From Bacteroidota bacterium (lineage in GTDB: Bacteria; Bacteroidota; Bacteroidia; Bacteroidales; JAAYUG01): a stretch of 57,818 bases of DNA. Below the pieces are notes generated by a model. It saw only the letters and a program-made list of their open reading frames with translations. It was not told where the DNA came from and made no database searches. This document shows, piece after piece, positions 35,296 to 43,832 of the stretch (within the stretch, counting starts at the first letter, position 1; every line of letters starts with the position of its first letter). Location of the stretch: positions 1 to 57,818 of the forward strand of contig JAKPTE010000002.1 in assembly GCA_029571215.1 (NCBI GenBank). The letters run 5' to 3'. Both the position numbers and the translations under genes were made by a program.

Positions 35296-36006
35296 ATGGA
35301 AAATTTGTTTGACAGACTGCAAAAGGATATCCGGTTTGTTGAAGGGCTGAAGGCCTGCATCAACTGTGGCACCTGTACAGCCATTTGTCCGGCTGCGGCT
35401 TTTTATAATTATGATCCCCGGAAAATTGCCATGACCGTTCAAAGGAATGATGAGCAGGAACTGGAAGAACTTCTGAAAAGCGATACCATATGGTATTGCG
35501 GCGAATGTATGTCGTGTAAGACCCGCTGTCCACGGGGCAATACCCCCGGGCTTATTATTGCTGCTCTGCGCGGATTATCTCAGGATTTGGGATATTTCAT
35601 TGAATCAGAAAAAGGACGCCAGCAACTGGCCATTAAGAGAACAGTTGGTGACTGGTCAGTAAAGCATGGATATTGCCTTTATCTTGAAGGAGTTGGAACA
35701 GATTTACATCCGGAACAGGGACCTGTATGGGACTGGATTCAGAAAAACTGGAGTGAAGTATATAAACGAATTGGAGCTAATTATCAGGGAGACGGACCCG
35801 GTGCTCTGCGAAAAATCCCCGAAGATACCCTTGATGAAATCAAACGCATTTTTGATATCACAGGTGCGACTGAACGCTTCGAAAAAGTGGAAAAACTCTC
35901 GGCAAAGAAAGCAGCAGAGATGAAAATGGATATAGGGGAAGACCGTACCAGTGAATATTTCCTGCATGTATACAACACCAACAGCAACAAACATTACCGA
36001 TCATGA
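35296..36006 (+). CDS. hdrC: HdrC-like ferredoxin subunit (C1 type)
   Basis: Protein of 236 residues with two [4Fe-4S] motifs (Cys21/24/27/31 and Cys68/71/74/78), as in heterodisulfide reductase subunit C. Methanogen HdrC ends soon after these; here a ~130-residue extension follows (HPEQGPVWDWIQ, RIGANYQGDGPGALRKIP), which in my recollection is typical of HdrC1 of sulfur-oxidising Hdr-like systems. First gene of the operon; the 3' end overlaps hdrB by 4 bp. Confidence 0.85.
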   Translation: MENLFDRLQKDIRFVEGLKACINCGTCTAICPAAAFYNYDPRKIAMTVQRNDEQELEELLKSDTIWYCGECMSCKTRCPRGNTPGLIIAALRGLSQDLGYFIESEKGRQQLAIKRTVGDWSVKHGYCLYLEGVGTDLHPEQGPVWDWIQKNWSEVYKRIGANYQGDGPGALRKIPEDTLDEIKRIFDITGATERFEKVEKLSAKKAAEMKMDIGEDRTSEYFLHVYNTNSNKHYRS

Positions 36007-37070
36007 AAATTGAAGGGAAAAGAGCACTGTGGAGAGAATACCAGAAGGCTATTGCCGATGACCATTATTTTTATGTACGTTCCTGTGTCCGACAAACTTT
36101 CTTCCCCGGAGCAGAAAAGGCTTTCATTGAAATCATGAAAAATCGTCTTGGGAAAGACCTTTATGAGGAACCGATTCACACTACTTGCACTGGTATCGCA
36201 TATCATTCCGATATAGTTCCTCTGGAAACAACCATGACGGTTGTAGCTCGGCAGTTTGCTCTAATGACAGAAAATGGGTATGAGAACCTGGCAGTATCGT
36301 GTGTCACCTCTTTTGGAGTGTATTCCGAAGTACTTGAAACCTGGCATCATTTTCCCGAAACGGAAGAAAAAACGAGGGAAATGTTATGGAAAGCCACCCG
36401 CAGGGAATTCAAAAAGCCTGCAAACGTGGCCCATGCTAGCGATATTTTGTATAAATTTCGTGATCAGATTGCTGCCCAGGCTGTTTATCCGCTTATCAAC
36501 CGACATACTGGTCAGCCTCTCCGCGTTGTTGAGCATATTGGGTGCCACTATGCTAAAATGTTCCCGCATAAGGGAGTTGGAGGTGCTGAATATCCTTATG
36601 TTCTTGTGGGCATGATAGAATCCTGGGGTGGAGAAGTAGTAGATTACCCTGAGCGCCGACATTGCTGCGGATTCGGATTCAGGCAATATCTCATTCAGGC
36701 CAACAGGGGTTATACATTTTCCAATACCAAAAAGAAATTCGACTCCATGGCTCCTTACAAACCCGACATGATCATTACCAATTGCCCGGGTTGCCCTATG
36801 TTTTTAGACCGCGGACAGTATGCCATTGCCGAGCTGGAAGGAATTACCTACGGAGAAAATGGTTACGGAATACCTGTTTTCACATTCGAAGAGGTTGCAG
36901 GCCTTGTTTTAGGCTTTGATCCGTGGGATCTTGGATTACAGTTTCATCAGGTTGCCGTGGAACCCTTACTCGACAAAATGGGCATTCCCTATGATCCGGC
37001 CATGAAATATGCAGGATCGGGTGGGAAATTCATCGGTAGCCCCGAATTGCCGGAAGTACTTAAATGCTGA
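36003..37070 (+). CDS. hdrB: HdrB-like subunit with one intact and one degenerate CCG domain
   Basis: Protein of 355 residues in the HdrB family, which binds noncubane [4Fe-4S] clusters that reduce disulfides. The C-terminal CCG domain has a complete ligand set (Cys181, Cys221-Cys222, Cys261, Cys264). The N-terminal one is reduced: Cys28, a single Cys62 (TCT instead of CCG) and Cys100 with Ser103 replacing the second Cys of CxxC. One catalytic-type cluster is therefore likely. Altered N-terminal cysteines are, as I recall, also reported for HdrB1 of the sHdr type. Confidence 0.85.
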   Translation: MKIEGKRALWREYQKAIADDHYFYVRSCVRQTFFPGAEKAFIEIMKNRLGKDLYEEPIHTTCTGIAYHSDIVPLETTMTVVARQFALMTENGYENLAVSCVTSFGVYSEVLETWHHFPETEEKTREMLWKATRREFKKPANVAHASDILYKFRDQIAAQAVYPLINRHTGQPLRVVEHIGCHYAKMFPHKGVGGAEYPYVLVGMIESWGGEVVDYPERRHCCGFGFRQYLIQANRGYTFSNTKKKFDSMAPYKPDMIITNCPGCPMFLDRGQYAIAELEGITYGENGYGIPVFTFEEVAGLVLGFDPWDLGLQFHQVAVEPLLDKMGIPYDPAMKYAGSGGKFIGSPELPEVLKC

Positions 37071-37080
37071 TAAACCATCT

Positions 37081-38124
37081 ATGCATACCAGAAAGCATAT
37101 TCTCGTAATTGGCGGAGGCGTAGCCGGAATGGAGTCGGCCATCCATCTATGCGATATGGGATACGAGGTCACGCTAATCGAAAAACAAGACCAGCTGGGC
37201 GGACACGTTCTCAAATGGGATTTTCTTTTCCCTGATCATCGTCCAGCCTATGAAATTACCAATGAATTATGCCCTGCCGTTGAGGAAAAAGCAACCATTA
37301 AACTGCAGACAGAAGTGAAAAATATTGTCAGGCAAAACGGACATTTCGAAGTGGCCCTTTCTGACGGAGAAAAACTGACTGCTGATGCCCTTCTGGTTGC
37401 CACCGGCTTCGACCTGTTTGATGCACATAAAAAAGAGGAATACGGATATGGCATTTACGACAATGTAATAACAGCGGCTGAGCTGGAAGAAAGGTTTCAG
37501 AACAAAATTCCCATTCGCACCGCGGCAGGGAAAAAGCCTGCGCGTGTCGGATTTGTCCATTGTGTTGGTTCACGTGATGAAAAGGTTGGAAACGAATATT
37601 GCTCCAAGGTTTGCTGTGTAACTGCCGTTAAACAGGCTATGCGCGTCAGGGAAAGCCTTCCCGGCTGTGAAGTATTTTGTTTTTACATGGATCTGCGCAT
37701 GTTCGGCCGTTATTTTGAAGACCTGTATCGCGAAGCCCAGGAAAAATGGGGTGTACAGTTTATCCGCGGACGTCTTTCCGAGGCAGCCGAAGATATTGAC
37801 CAGCGGATAATTGTCAAGCTGGAAGATACACTGGCCGGACGACCTTTGCGGATGGCCGTTGACCTGCTGGTTCTTCTTACCGGCTTTGTTCCCTCCGAAG
37901 GAACAAGGCGTATGGCAACCATGCTGAACCTACCCCTGGGAAATGACCGGTTTATTAAACCTTCCGACGAACATCTGCGGCGCAATCTCACCCCGGTGCC
38001 CGGAGTATTTGTAACCGGCGCTTCAGCCGGCCCCCGTAGCATCTCAGAATCTATCAGCGATGCCCGGGCAGCTGCCCTTGAAATTGCCGCCTGGTTTAAC
38101 AATTCATCTCAACATGCAATATGA
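37081..38124 (+). CDS. hdrA: HdrA/QmoA-like flavoprotein
   Basis: FAD protein of 347 residues with an N-terminal dinucleotide-binding motif (VIGGGVAGMESA, residues 9-20) and the Hdr-family cysteine region HCVGSRDEK..YCSKVCC. It lacks the ferredoxin and N-terminal extensions of methanogen HdrA and is close in size to QmoA and sHdrA. ATG 37081 follows hdrB by 10 bp; an ATG at 37009 in frame lies inside hdrB. It overlaps the next gene by 4 bp. No MvhD, FrhB or formate dehydrogenase partner lies in the operon. Confidence 0.87.
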   Translation: MHTRKHILVIGGGVAGMESAIHLCDMGYEVTLIEKQDQLGGHVLKWDFLFPDHRPAYEITNELCPAVEEKATIKLQTEVKNIVRQNGHFEVALSDGEKLTADALLVATGFDLFDAHKKEEYGYGIYDNVITAAELEERFQNKIPIRTAAGKKPARVGFVHCVGSRDEKVGNEYCSKVCCVTAVKQAMRVRESLPGCEVFCFYMDLRMFGRYFEDLYREAQEKWGVQFIRGRLSEAAEDIDQRIIVKLEDTLAGRPLRMAVDLLVLLTGFVPSEGTRRMATMLNLPLGNDRFIKPSDEHLRRNLTPVPGVFVTGASAGPRSISESISDARAAALEIAAWFNNSSQHAI

Positions 38125-38447
38125 TAAACTGGCAATTTACTTTACACCCTGACCATACCATCAACCTGGATACCAACGACAGGACTCTGGCCCGTTTGCT
38201 GGAAGAAAAAGAACCAACATCCCGTATATGTATGGCGTGCGGCTCCTGCGGAGGAACCTGTACCGCAGCCCAATTCGAACCTGTCAGCTTTCGCCATATC
38301 CTGCTTATGGTCAGGCGCGGAGAAACCGAATCGGTTCGCTCTGAACTAACCAAATGCATGTATTGCGGAAAATGCACCCTTGTTTGTCCCCGGGGAGTCA
38401 ACACCCGCCATATCCTTGCCCTCCTTCGTACCATGCTAATCAACTGA
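38121..38447 (+). CDS. hdrC: Short HdrC-like ferredoxin subunit (C2 type)
   Basis: Protein of 108 residues with two [4Fe-4S] motifs, CMACGSCGGTC and CMYCGKCTLVCP. It lacks the C-terminal extension of the first hdrC, so the operon has one long and one short HdrC. It overlaps hdrA by ATGA and ends 2 bp before the membrane fusion gene. Confidence 0.85.
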   Translation: MINWQFTLHPDHTINLDTNDRTLARLLEEKEPTSRICMACGSCGGTCTAAQFEPVSFRHILLMVRRGETESVRSELTKCMYCGKCTLVCPRGVNTRHILALLRTMLIN

Positions 38448-38449
38448 TT

Positions 38450-40276
38450 ATGGGTTTCGATCTGTTTGTCATACCATTCACTGCAGGACTTGCTTTTCTC
38501 CTGGTCTGGTTCTTATACAAAACCGTCGAATGGCTCTCTCATCTCAACCGTGTTGACCGGACCATGTTAAGGAGAGGCGTCATTTCCTCTAAAACAGTGC
38601 GATCTGTTAAAGAGGTCATCCTCGAAAGTCTTCTCCACAGAAAGATCTTCCGTACCAATCCCCTGCTCGGCTACATGCATATGAGCCTTGCCTTCGGATG
38701 GTTCCTGCTGATTGTTGCGGGCAATGTTGAAGCCATGATTTTCAAGCCAGCCACCATTCACCCACCTTATTATCCGATTTTCTTCCGCTTTTTCGAACCC
38801 GAAGCAGCCGGATTTCCCGGAGCCAAAGCCTTTGAGTTTATCATGGATTTCCTTTTGGTATTCATTCTCAGCGGAGTGGCGCTCGCTCTTTTTAAAAGGA
38901 TACGTTCCCGTGCCCTCGGTATGAAAAAAACAACCCGTCTTCTCTGGTACGACCGTCTCGCACTTTACTCCCTGTGGTGCATTTTTCCATTCCGACTTCT
39001 TGCTGAAAGCATTACTTCCGGAATTTATCAGACGGGAGGCATCGTCACAGGGTCGCTGGGGAACATACTGGCCGGTTTAATCCCTTTGCAATCGTTCGAG
39101 TACCCTGCCTGGTGGGCTTACTCTCTTGCCCTCGGTTTGTTCTTTGTTGCTCTGCCTTTCAGCCGTTACATGCACATTCCCACCGAAGTTGTTCTGATCT
39201 TTCTTCGGAATTACGGCATCCATACCCGAAATTCCTATTCATCCTATTCCGAGATTGAAGTCTATTCCTGCTCTCGTTGCGGCATCTGCATCGACCCCTG
39301 TCCTATGTCGGAAGCAGCAGGAATTCAGAACATCCAGAGTGTTTATATGATACGGAACATCCGTTACAAAACACCCGATGAGGAAGTCAATGATAATTGC
39401 CTGATGTGTGGCCGTTGCAACATTGCCTGTCCGGTGGGAATTGTGACAACCGATCTTCGCGCTATTGCCCGAAATGAAAGACATCTTTCCGGGAACCTGC
39501 ACCTGACCATCCCCGCAACATCCTCTCCCCACCACGATGTGATTTATTTTGCCGGATGTATGGGACAACTCACTCCTGCCGTTACACAATCCATGGAAAC
39601 CATTCTGCAGCAGGCGGGAGAAGATTATCTTTTCCTCGACAAAGAAGAAAGCATATGCTGCGGAAGGCCTCTTGCATTAGCCGGCCGCATTGCCGAAGCG
39701 AAACAACTTATGGAGATTAACCGCGATAAAATACTATCCTCCGGCGCCCGAACCCTGGTTACCTCCTGCCCTATCTGCTACAAAGTATTCAGAGAAGATT
39801 ACCACCTGCCCATAAACGTTATGCACCACACACAATACCTGCACCGTTTGTTGATGCAGGGACGAATCCGCCTGCGGAGCCAAAACATTTCCCTTGCGTA
39901 CCACGATCCCTGCGAACTGGGCCGCGGAAGCGGAATTTATGAAGAACCCCGCCAGATACTCCGACTCGCTGGCAACCTTCTTCCAACAGCTTCGGAAAAG
40001 GAAAAAAGTATCTGCTGCGGAGGTAGCCTGGGAAATACCGTTCTGAATCAGAAAAAACGTCATGCAATCACCGAATACAGCCTGGAAAGTCTTACCATCA
40101 ACAATCCCGATACCATTGTAACATCCTGTCCCCTCTGTAAAAAAACTTTTGCACAACGGTCCGATCGTCCGGTGCTAGATATTGCTGAAGTGGTCAAATC
40201 GGCCATATTCAGAGACAAGGATAACATTAGAATAAGGGAAAACTATCAGATCCCTGCCGAAGAATTTTCCTCCTGA
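38450..40276 (+). CDS. HdrE-HdrD fusion: membrane cytochrome-like and CCG reductase subunit
   Basis: Protein of 608 residues. The N-terminal ~260 residues form about five or six membrane helices in the NarI/HdrE style; then come two [4Fe-4S] motifs (from Cys274, CSRCGICIDPCP, and Cys317, CLMCGRCNIACP), then two complete CCG domains (CCGR near 400 and CCGG near 520, each followed by SCPxC). It thus joins HdrE and HdrD, as in some DsrMK/HmeCD-like fusions. It would link a membrane quinone or haem pool to the soluble Hdr subunits. ATG 38450 follows hdrC by 2 bp; earlier in-frame ATGs overlap hdrC. Confidence 0.85.
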   Translation: MGFDLFVIPFTAGLAFLLVWFLYKTVEWLSHLNRVDRTMLRRGVISSKTVRSVKEVILESLLHRKIFRTNPLLGYMHMSLAFGWFLLIVAGNVEAMIFKPATIHPPYYPIFFRFFEPEAAGFPGAKAFEFIMDFLLVFILSGVALALFKRIRSRALGMKKTTRLLWYDRLALYSLWCIFPFRLLAESITSGIYQTGGIVTGSLGNILAGLIPLQSFEYPAWWAYSLALGLFFVALPFSRYMHIPTEVVLIFLRNYGIHTRNSYSSYSEIEVYSCSRCGICIDPCPMSEAAGIQNIQSVYMIRNIRYKTPDEEVNDNCLMCGRCNIACPVGIVTTDLRAIARNERHLSGNLHLTIPATSSPHHDVIYFAGCMGQLTPAVTQSMETILQQAGEDYLFLDKEESICCGRPLALAGRIAEAKQLMEINRDKILSSGARTLVTSCPICYKVFREDYHLPINVMHHTQYLHRLLMQGRIRLRSQNISLAYHDPCELGRGSGIYEEPRQILRLAGNLLPTASEKEKSICCGGSLGNTVLNQKKRHAITEYSLESLTINNPDTIVTSCPLCKKTFAQRSDRPVLDIAEVVKSAIFRDKDNIRIRENYQIPAEEFSS

Positions 40277-40326
40277 CGTTAGAGATATTCTGTGAGAAAT
40301 TTTATCTTGCACAAGAATATTGGTCC

Positions 40327-40797
40327 ATGCGCCGGAAAGATAAAATCATCACCGACATTTCGGTAATTGAACACATTCTTAATACTTCCCCCGTTTGCCG
40401 TCTCGGGTTCATTGACGACAAATACTCCTATATTGTTCCGGTAAATTTCGCGTACCGCAACGGATACATTTATGTCCACTCCGCAAAAGAGGGAAGAAAA
40501 ATAGAGCTGATTAAGCAAAACCCCGTAGTCAGCTTTGAAATGGAAGATGCTTCTGAAATAATTCCCGCCGGGAAGCCGTGCGGATGGACTACAAAATACC
40601 GTTCGGTAATGGGAACAGGAACCATTCGCATCGAAAATGATTCTCAGCTGAAGAAAGAAGGACTCGACCTGATTATGGCGAAATATGGTGCCCCGCCTCC
40701 TTTTGTTTACGATGAAAAAATTCTAGATCAGATGATCATTCTGGTACTGAAAATAGAAACTATTTCAGGAAAACAGTCAGGAACCTTTCCTGACTAA
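40327..40797 (+). CDS. Pyridoxamine-phosphate-oxidase-like flavin-binding protein
   Basis: Protein of 156 residues of the FMN-binding split-barrel family (NimA/PNPOx-like): ILNTSPVCRLGFIDDKYSYIVPVNFAY, YVHSAKEGRKIELIKQNPVVSFEME, and YRSVMGTGTIR. Such proteins bind FMN or F420 and act as small reductases; NimA forms reduce nitroimidazoles. It lies 50 bp after the Hdr operon on the same strand and could be co-transcribed. Substrate unknown. Confidence 0.82.
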   Translation: MRRKDKIITDISVIEHILNTSPVCRLGFIDDKYSYIVPVNFAYRNGYIYVHSAKEGRKIELIKQNPVVSFEMEDASEIIPAGKPCGWTTKYRSVMGTGTIRIENDSQLKKEGLDLIMAKYGAPPPFVYDEKILDQMIILVLKIETISGKQSGTFPD

Positions 40798-40819
40798 CAA
40801 AAAAGAAGGAAAGCAATAA

Positions 40820-42037
40820 CTATTTCAGTTCAGCCTGCAGAGGGAAAGCCATCTTACCTGCCTCTTCCTTCAAATAGTCAAGAAATGTTTCCCGGGAGGC
40901 AAAACGCTTGTCAGAAAGTTCCCAACAGGCATAGAAACGGAAGGAAACAGGACGGCTGTTTTCCGCCAGAAGCCTGGCGTAATATGTTGATACAACATCA
41001 TGTCCTTCCTCAGGCGCTGTATCCCATCCAAGATAAACCTCGCGGGGCACGATCAGACCAAGCCCCAGGTATTCCCCGTTGAAAGCCTGTTTATCATAAG
41101 TAGCCAGCACGACAAACTTCGGATTATCCTGCAGCACATATAAAGTATCACTGTGCAGCTTCACGATTCCGGCAACCAGTGTATCTTTTCCTGAACCTTT
41201 CAATTGTATTGTACTTTCATAACCATATGTTCCGCCGAGAATTGTCACTGTATGGTACAAATCGTATATCACATTACCCACCTTCCAGTTTTCGTACGAC
41301 AAAACAAAGCGTGAACGCAGCGGACCTTTCGTTATCAGACGGTATTTTCCTCTGGAGGGAATGCCTCCCCGCACAAGTGTATCAGCATGCAAAAGAGCAA
41401 TACCCCCTGCCCCAAGAGAATTCCCTACTTTCAGAATATCCATTCCCCACGGTCCCATGGAATGGTAATCATCGCCGCGACCAATAAAGTCAAGGGCCAT
41501 GGTATCCACCACCTTCCCGAAAATATCCATACCGTTACGCTCATCCAGATAGTTTCTGAAGGCAACCCTGTCGTTTTCCCACCCGGGTCCCTCCAACTGA
41601 TAAACGGTAGAAGTAACTTTGGTATCCGTACCTTTTATGCGTTCTGCCTCGTTTAGCTCTTCATACTTTTTGAACATTTCTATAATCCTGGCCATCCGCA
41701 CATTGGTTCTCTGACGGAACCGGGGAAGTTCCCGCACCGGCATCAACCTGTATTCAACTGTAGCTGACTGAGGAATATTAACGAAAAAAACGCATTCGTC
41801 CCATATGCCATCCCCGTCTATATCGTCGCATTGTGAAGGAACTGTATCCGTGCCTTGAAGAACGAGTATCTGTTTTCCTTTCAGTGAGGAATGAAACCCT
41901 CTTTCAATCGACTTACGCTGCAAAATAACAGGTTCATCCGTCCTGTTAACGGGCAGGGTATTAACCACTTCAATGGTTCGCTCTTTGGGTTGGCATGCAC
42001 CCAAAAAAACGATAAGGACAATTGACAGATATTTCAT
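40820..42037 (-). CDS. DUF4861 lipoprotein
   Basis: Lipoprotein of 405 residues: lipobox LGAC (Cys15) after a short hydrophobic segment, then a beta-rich DUF4861 body (FRNYLDERNGMDIFGK, GDDYHSMGPWGMDILKVGNSLGAGG). This family is common in gene clusters for pectin and other uronate polysaccharides, and it lies just after kduD on the same strand here. Its chemical role is not known to me; a surface step on unsaturated uronate oligosaccharides is plausible. Confidence 0.8.
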   Translation of the reverse strand: MKYLSIVLIVFLGACQPKERTIEVVNTLPVNRTDEPVILQRKSIERGFHSSLKGKQILVLQGTDTVPSQCDDIDGDGIWDECVFFVNIPQSATVEYRLMPVRELPRFRQRTNVRMARIIEMFKKYEELNEAERIKGTDTKVTSTVYQLEGPGWENDRVAFRNYLDERNGMDIFGKVVDTMALDFIGRGDDYHSMGPWGMDILKVGNSLGAGGIALLHADTLVRGGIPSRGKYRLITKGPLRSRFVLSYENWKVGNVIYDLYHTVTILGGTYGYESTIQLKGSGKDTLVAGIVKLHSDTLYVLQDNPKFVVLATYDKQAFNGEYLGLGLIVPREVYLGWDTAPEEGHDVVSTYYARLLAENSRPVSFRFYACWELSDKRFASRETFLDYLKEEAGKMAFPLQAELK

Positions 42038-42153
42038 AATTTCTTTTTTTAGTCTCTAAAACCAACTGTTGCAATCTGCTGAAATATTTTGTGCCGGTTA
42101 TTCTTTGCCTGGCGAAAATATGAATCCGTAAGGTGCATCATTTGCCTTTACTT

Positions 42154-42954
42154 CTAATACGATTCTGAATAGGCCTTACCAATGGTGGCCAGAATTCCTC
42201 CATCAACATAAATAACTTGTCCGGTAATGAAATCGGAGGCTGGTGAAGCGAGGAAAATAGCTACTCCGGCCAGATCGTCCGGCAAACCCCACCTTCCGGC
42301 CGGAGTGCGATGAATAATAAACTCATTGAAGGGATGTCCGTCCACCCTGATAGGAGCAGTTTGTTCGGTGGCAAAATAACCCGGTCCGATTCCGTTCACC
42401 TGGATATTATACCTGGCCCATTCCGTTGCCAGATTTTTGGTGAGCATTTTCAGTCCACCTTTGGCTGCAGCATAAGCACTAACTGTACTGCGACCCAACT
42501 CACTCATCATGGAACACATGTTGATAATTTTCCCGCCTGAATTCCTGGTGACCATTCGTTTGGCGACATGTTTCGAAACAATAAATGGTCCCGTCAGATC
42601 CACTTTCAGCACCTGTTCATAATCTTCCACCTCCATTTCCAATGCAGGAATTCTTTTGATAATCCCTGCATTGTTTACCAAAATATCAACGGGGCCATGA
42701 TCTCTTTCAATGGAATCAAGCATTTTTATCACCGATTGCTCGCTGGTAACATCTGCTACATAAGAGAGCACGTCCACTCCTTCGGCACCATACTGTTGAA
42801 CAGCGCGATCAAGCTTTTCACGACTCAAATCATTGATAGCAAGCCTGGCACCAGCCCCTGCCAGGGCTTTTCCGATAGCCATTCCCAGACCATGAGTTCC
42901 CCCCGTAACAAGGGCTGTTTTCCCTTTCAATGAAAACAATTCCAGGTAATTCAT
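42154..42954 (-). CDS. kduD: 2-dehydro-3-deoxy-D-gluconate 5-dehydrogenase (KduD)
   Basis: Short-chain dehydrogenase of 266 residues that interconverts 2,5-diketo-3-deoxygluconate and 2-keto-3-deoxygluconate using NAD(H). TGGTHGLG (residues 18-25) binds the cofactor; the catalytic set is Ser in CSMMS and YAAAK. It lies 23 bp after kduI in a lacI-kduI-kduD run. Gluconate 5-dehydrogenases are close relatives, but the context favours KduD. Confidence 0.93.
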   Translation of the reverse strand: MNYLELFSLKGKTALVTGGTHGLGMAIGKALAGAGARLAINDLSREKLDRAVQQYGAEGVDVLSYVADVTSEQSVIKMLDSIERDHGPVDILVNNAGIIKRIPALEMEVEDYEQVLKVDLTGPFIVSKHVAKRMVTRNSGGKIINMCSMMSELGRSTVSAYAAAKGGLKMLTKNLATEWARYNIQVNGIGPGYFATEQTAPIRVDGHPFNEFIIHRTPAGRWGLPDDLAGVAIFLASPASDFITGQVIYVDGGILATIGKAYSESY

Positions 42955-42977
42955 ATTCTTGTGGTTTAAGAGTTTCT

Positions 42978-43820
42978 CTACTTAAGCTGATCGGGGGGTA
43001 CTGAGTCCATATCTCCATAGTCGAGATTCTCTCCGGCCATTCCCCAGATGAAAGAATAATGGCTGGTTCCTGCCGCTGAATGAATAGACCATTGCGGGGA
43101 GAGCACAGCTTCTTCATTGGTCATCCAGATATGACGGGTTTCAATGGGTTCGCCCATGAAATGACAAATGGCCTGCCCCTTGGGAACTTCAAAATAAAAA
43201 TACGTTTCCATGCGCCGAGCATGGGTATGCGGCGGCATGGTATTCCATACGCTTCCCGGCTGAAGTTCCGTCAACCCCATCTGAAGCTGACAGGTTTTGA
43301 CTATACTATTGACTATCAATTTATTCAACTTTCTGGAATTGGAAGTTTCCGGTGCACCCAGATCTGTAACCTCTGCATCGGCTCTGGTTATCAGTTTGTC
43401 AGGATAAGAAGTATGGGCCGGTGCTGAATTGAAATAGAATCTGGCAGGCCTCGAAGGATGCCGGCTTTCAAAAATCACATTCCGTTCACCTGCCCCCAGA
43501 TACAAAGCTTCCTTGAACCCAAGAACATACTCCTTACCGTCTGCTTTCACAACACCTTCTTCCCCGACATTGATGATTCCGATTTCTCTCCTGCTCAGAA
43601 AAAAAGGTGCTTTCAAAGCATCGACCGGTTCCAGCAGCAAAGCGGAAGAGGCCGGAATTGCTCCACCAACGATGAACCGGTCATACATCGAATAAACCAA
43701 TTTAATTTTATCAGACACAAAAAGGCCTGAAACGAGAAATTCCTTCCGGAGACGCTCCGTATCATACTTCCTGAAATCAACCGGATGAACGGCATAGCGA
43801 ATTTCATATTCTATTTTCAT
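42978..43820 (-). CDS. kduI: 5-dehydro-4-deoxy-D-glucuronate isomerase (KduI)
   Basis: Cupin-fold isomerase of 280 residues that converts 5-keto-4-deoxyuronate (from unsaturated uronates released by lyases) to 2,5-diketo-3-deoxygluconate. The zinc-binding set HTHARRMETYFYF plus the later HSAAGTSHYSFIWGMAGEN is present. It lies 12 bp downstream of lacI and upstream of kduD. Confidence 0.96.
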   Translation of the reverse strand: MKIEYEIRYAVHPVDFRKYDTERLRKEFLVSGLFVSDKIKLVYSMYDRFIVGGAIPASSALLLEPVDALKAPFFLSRREIGIINVGEEGVVKADGKEYVLGFKEALYLGAGERNVIFESRHPSRPARFYFNSAPAHTSYPDKLITRADAEVTDLGAPETSNSRKLNKLIVNSIVKTCQLQMGLTELQPGSVWNTMPPHTHARRMETYFYFEVPKGQAICHFMGEPIETRHIWMTNEEAVLSPQWSIHSAAGTSHYSFIWGMAGENLDYGDMDSVPPDQLK

Positions 43821-43832
43821 AACCCGATGAAT

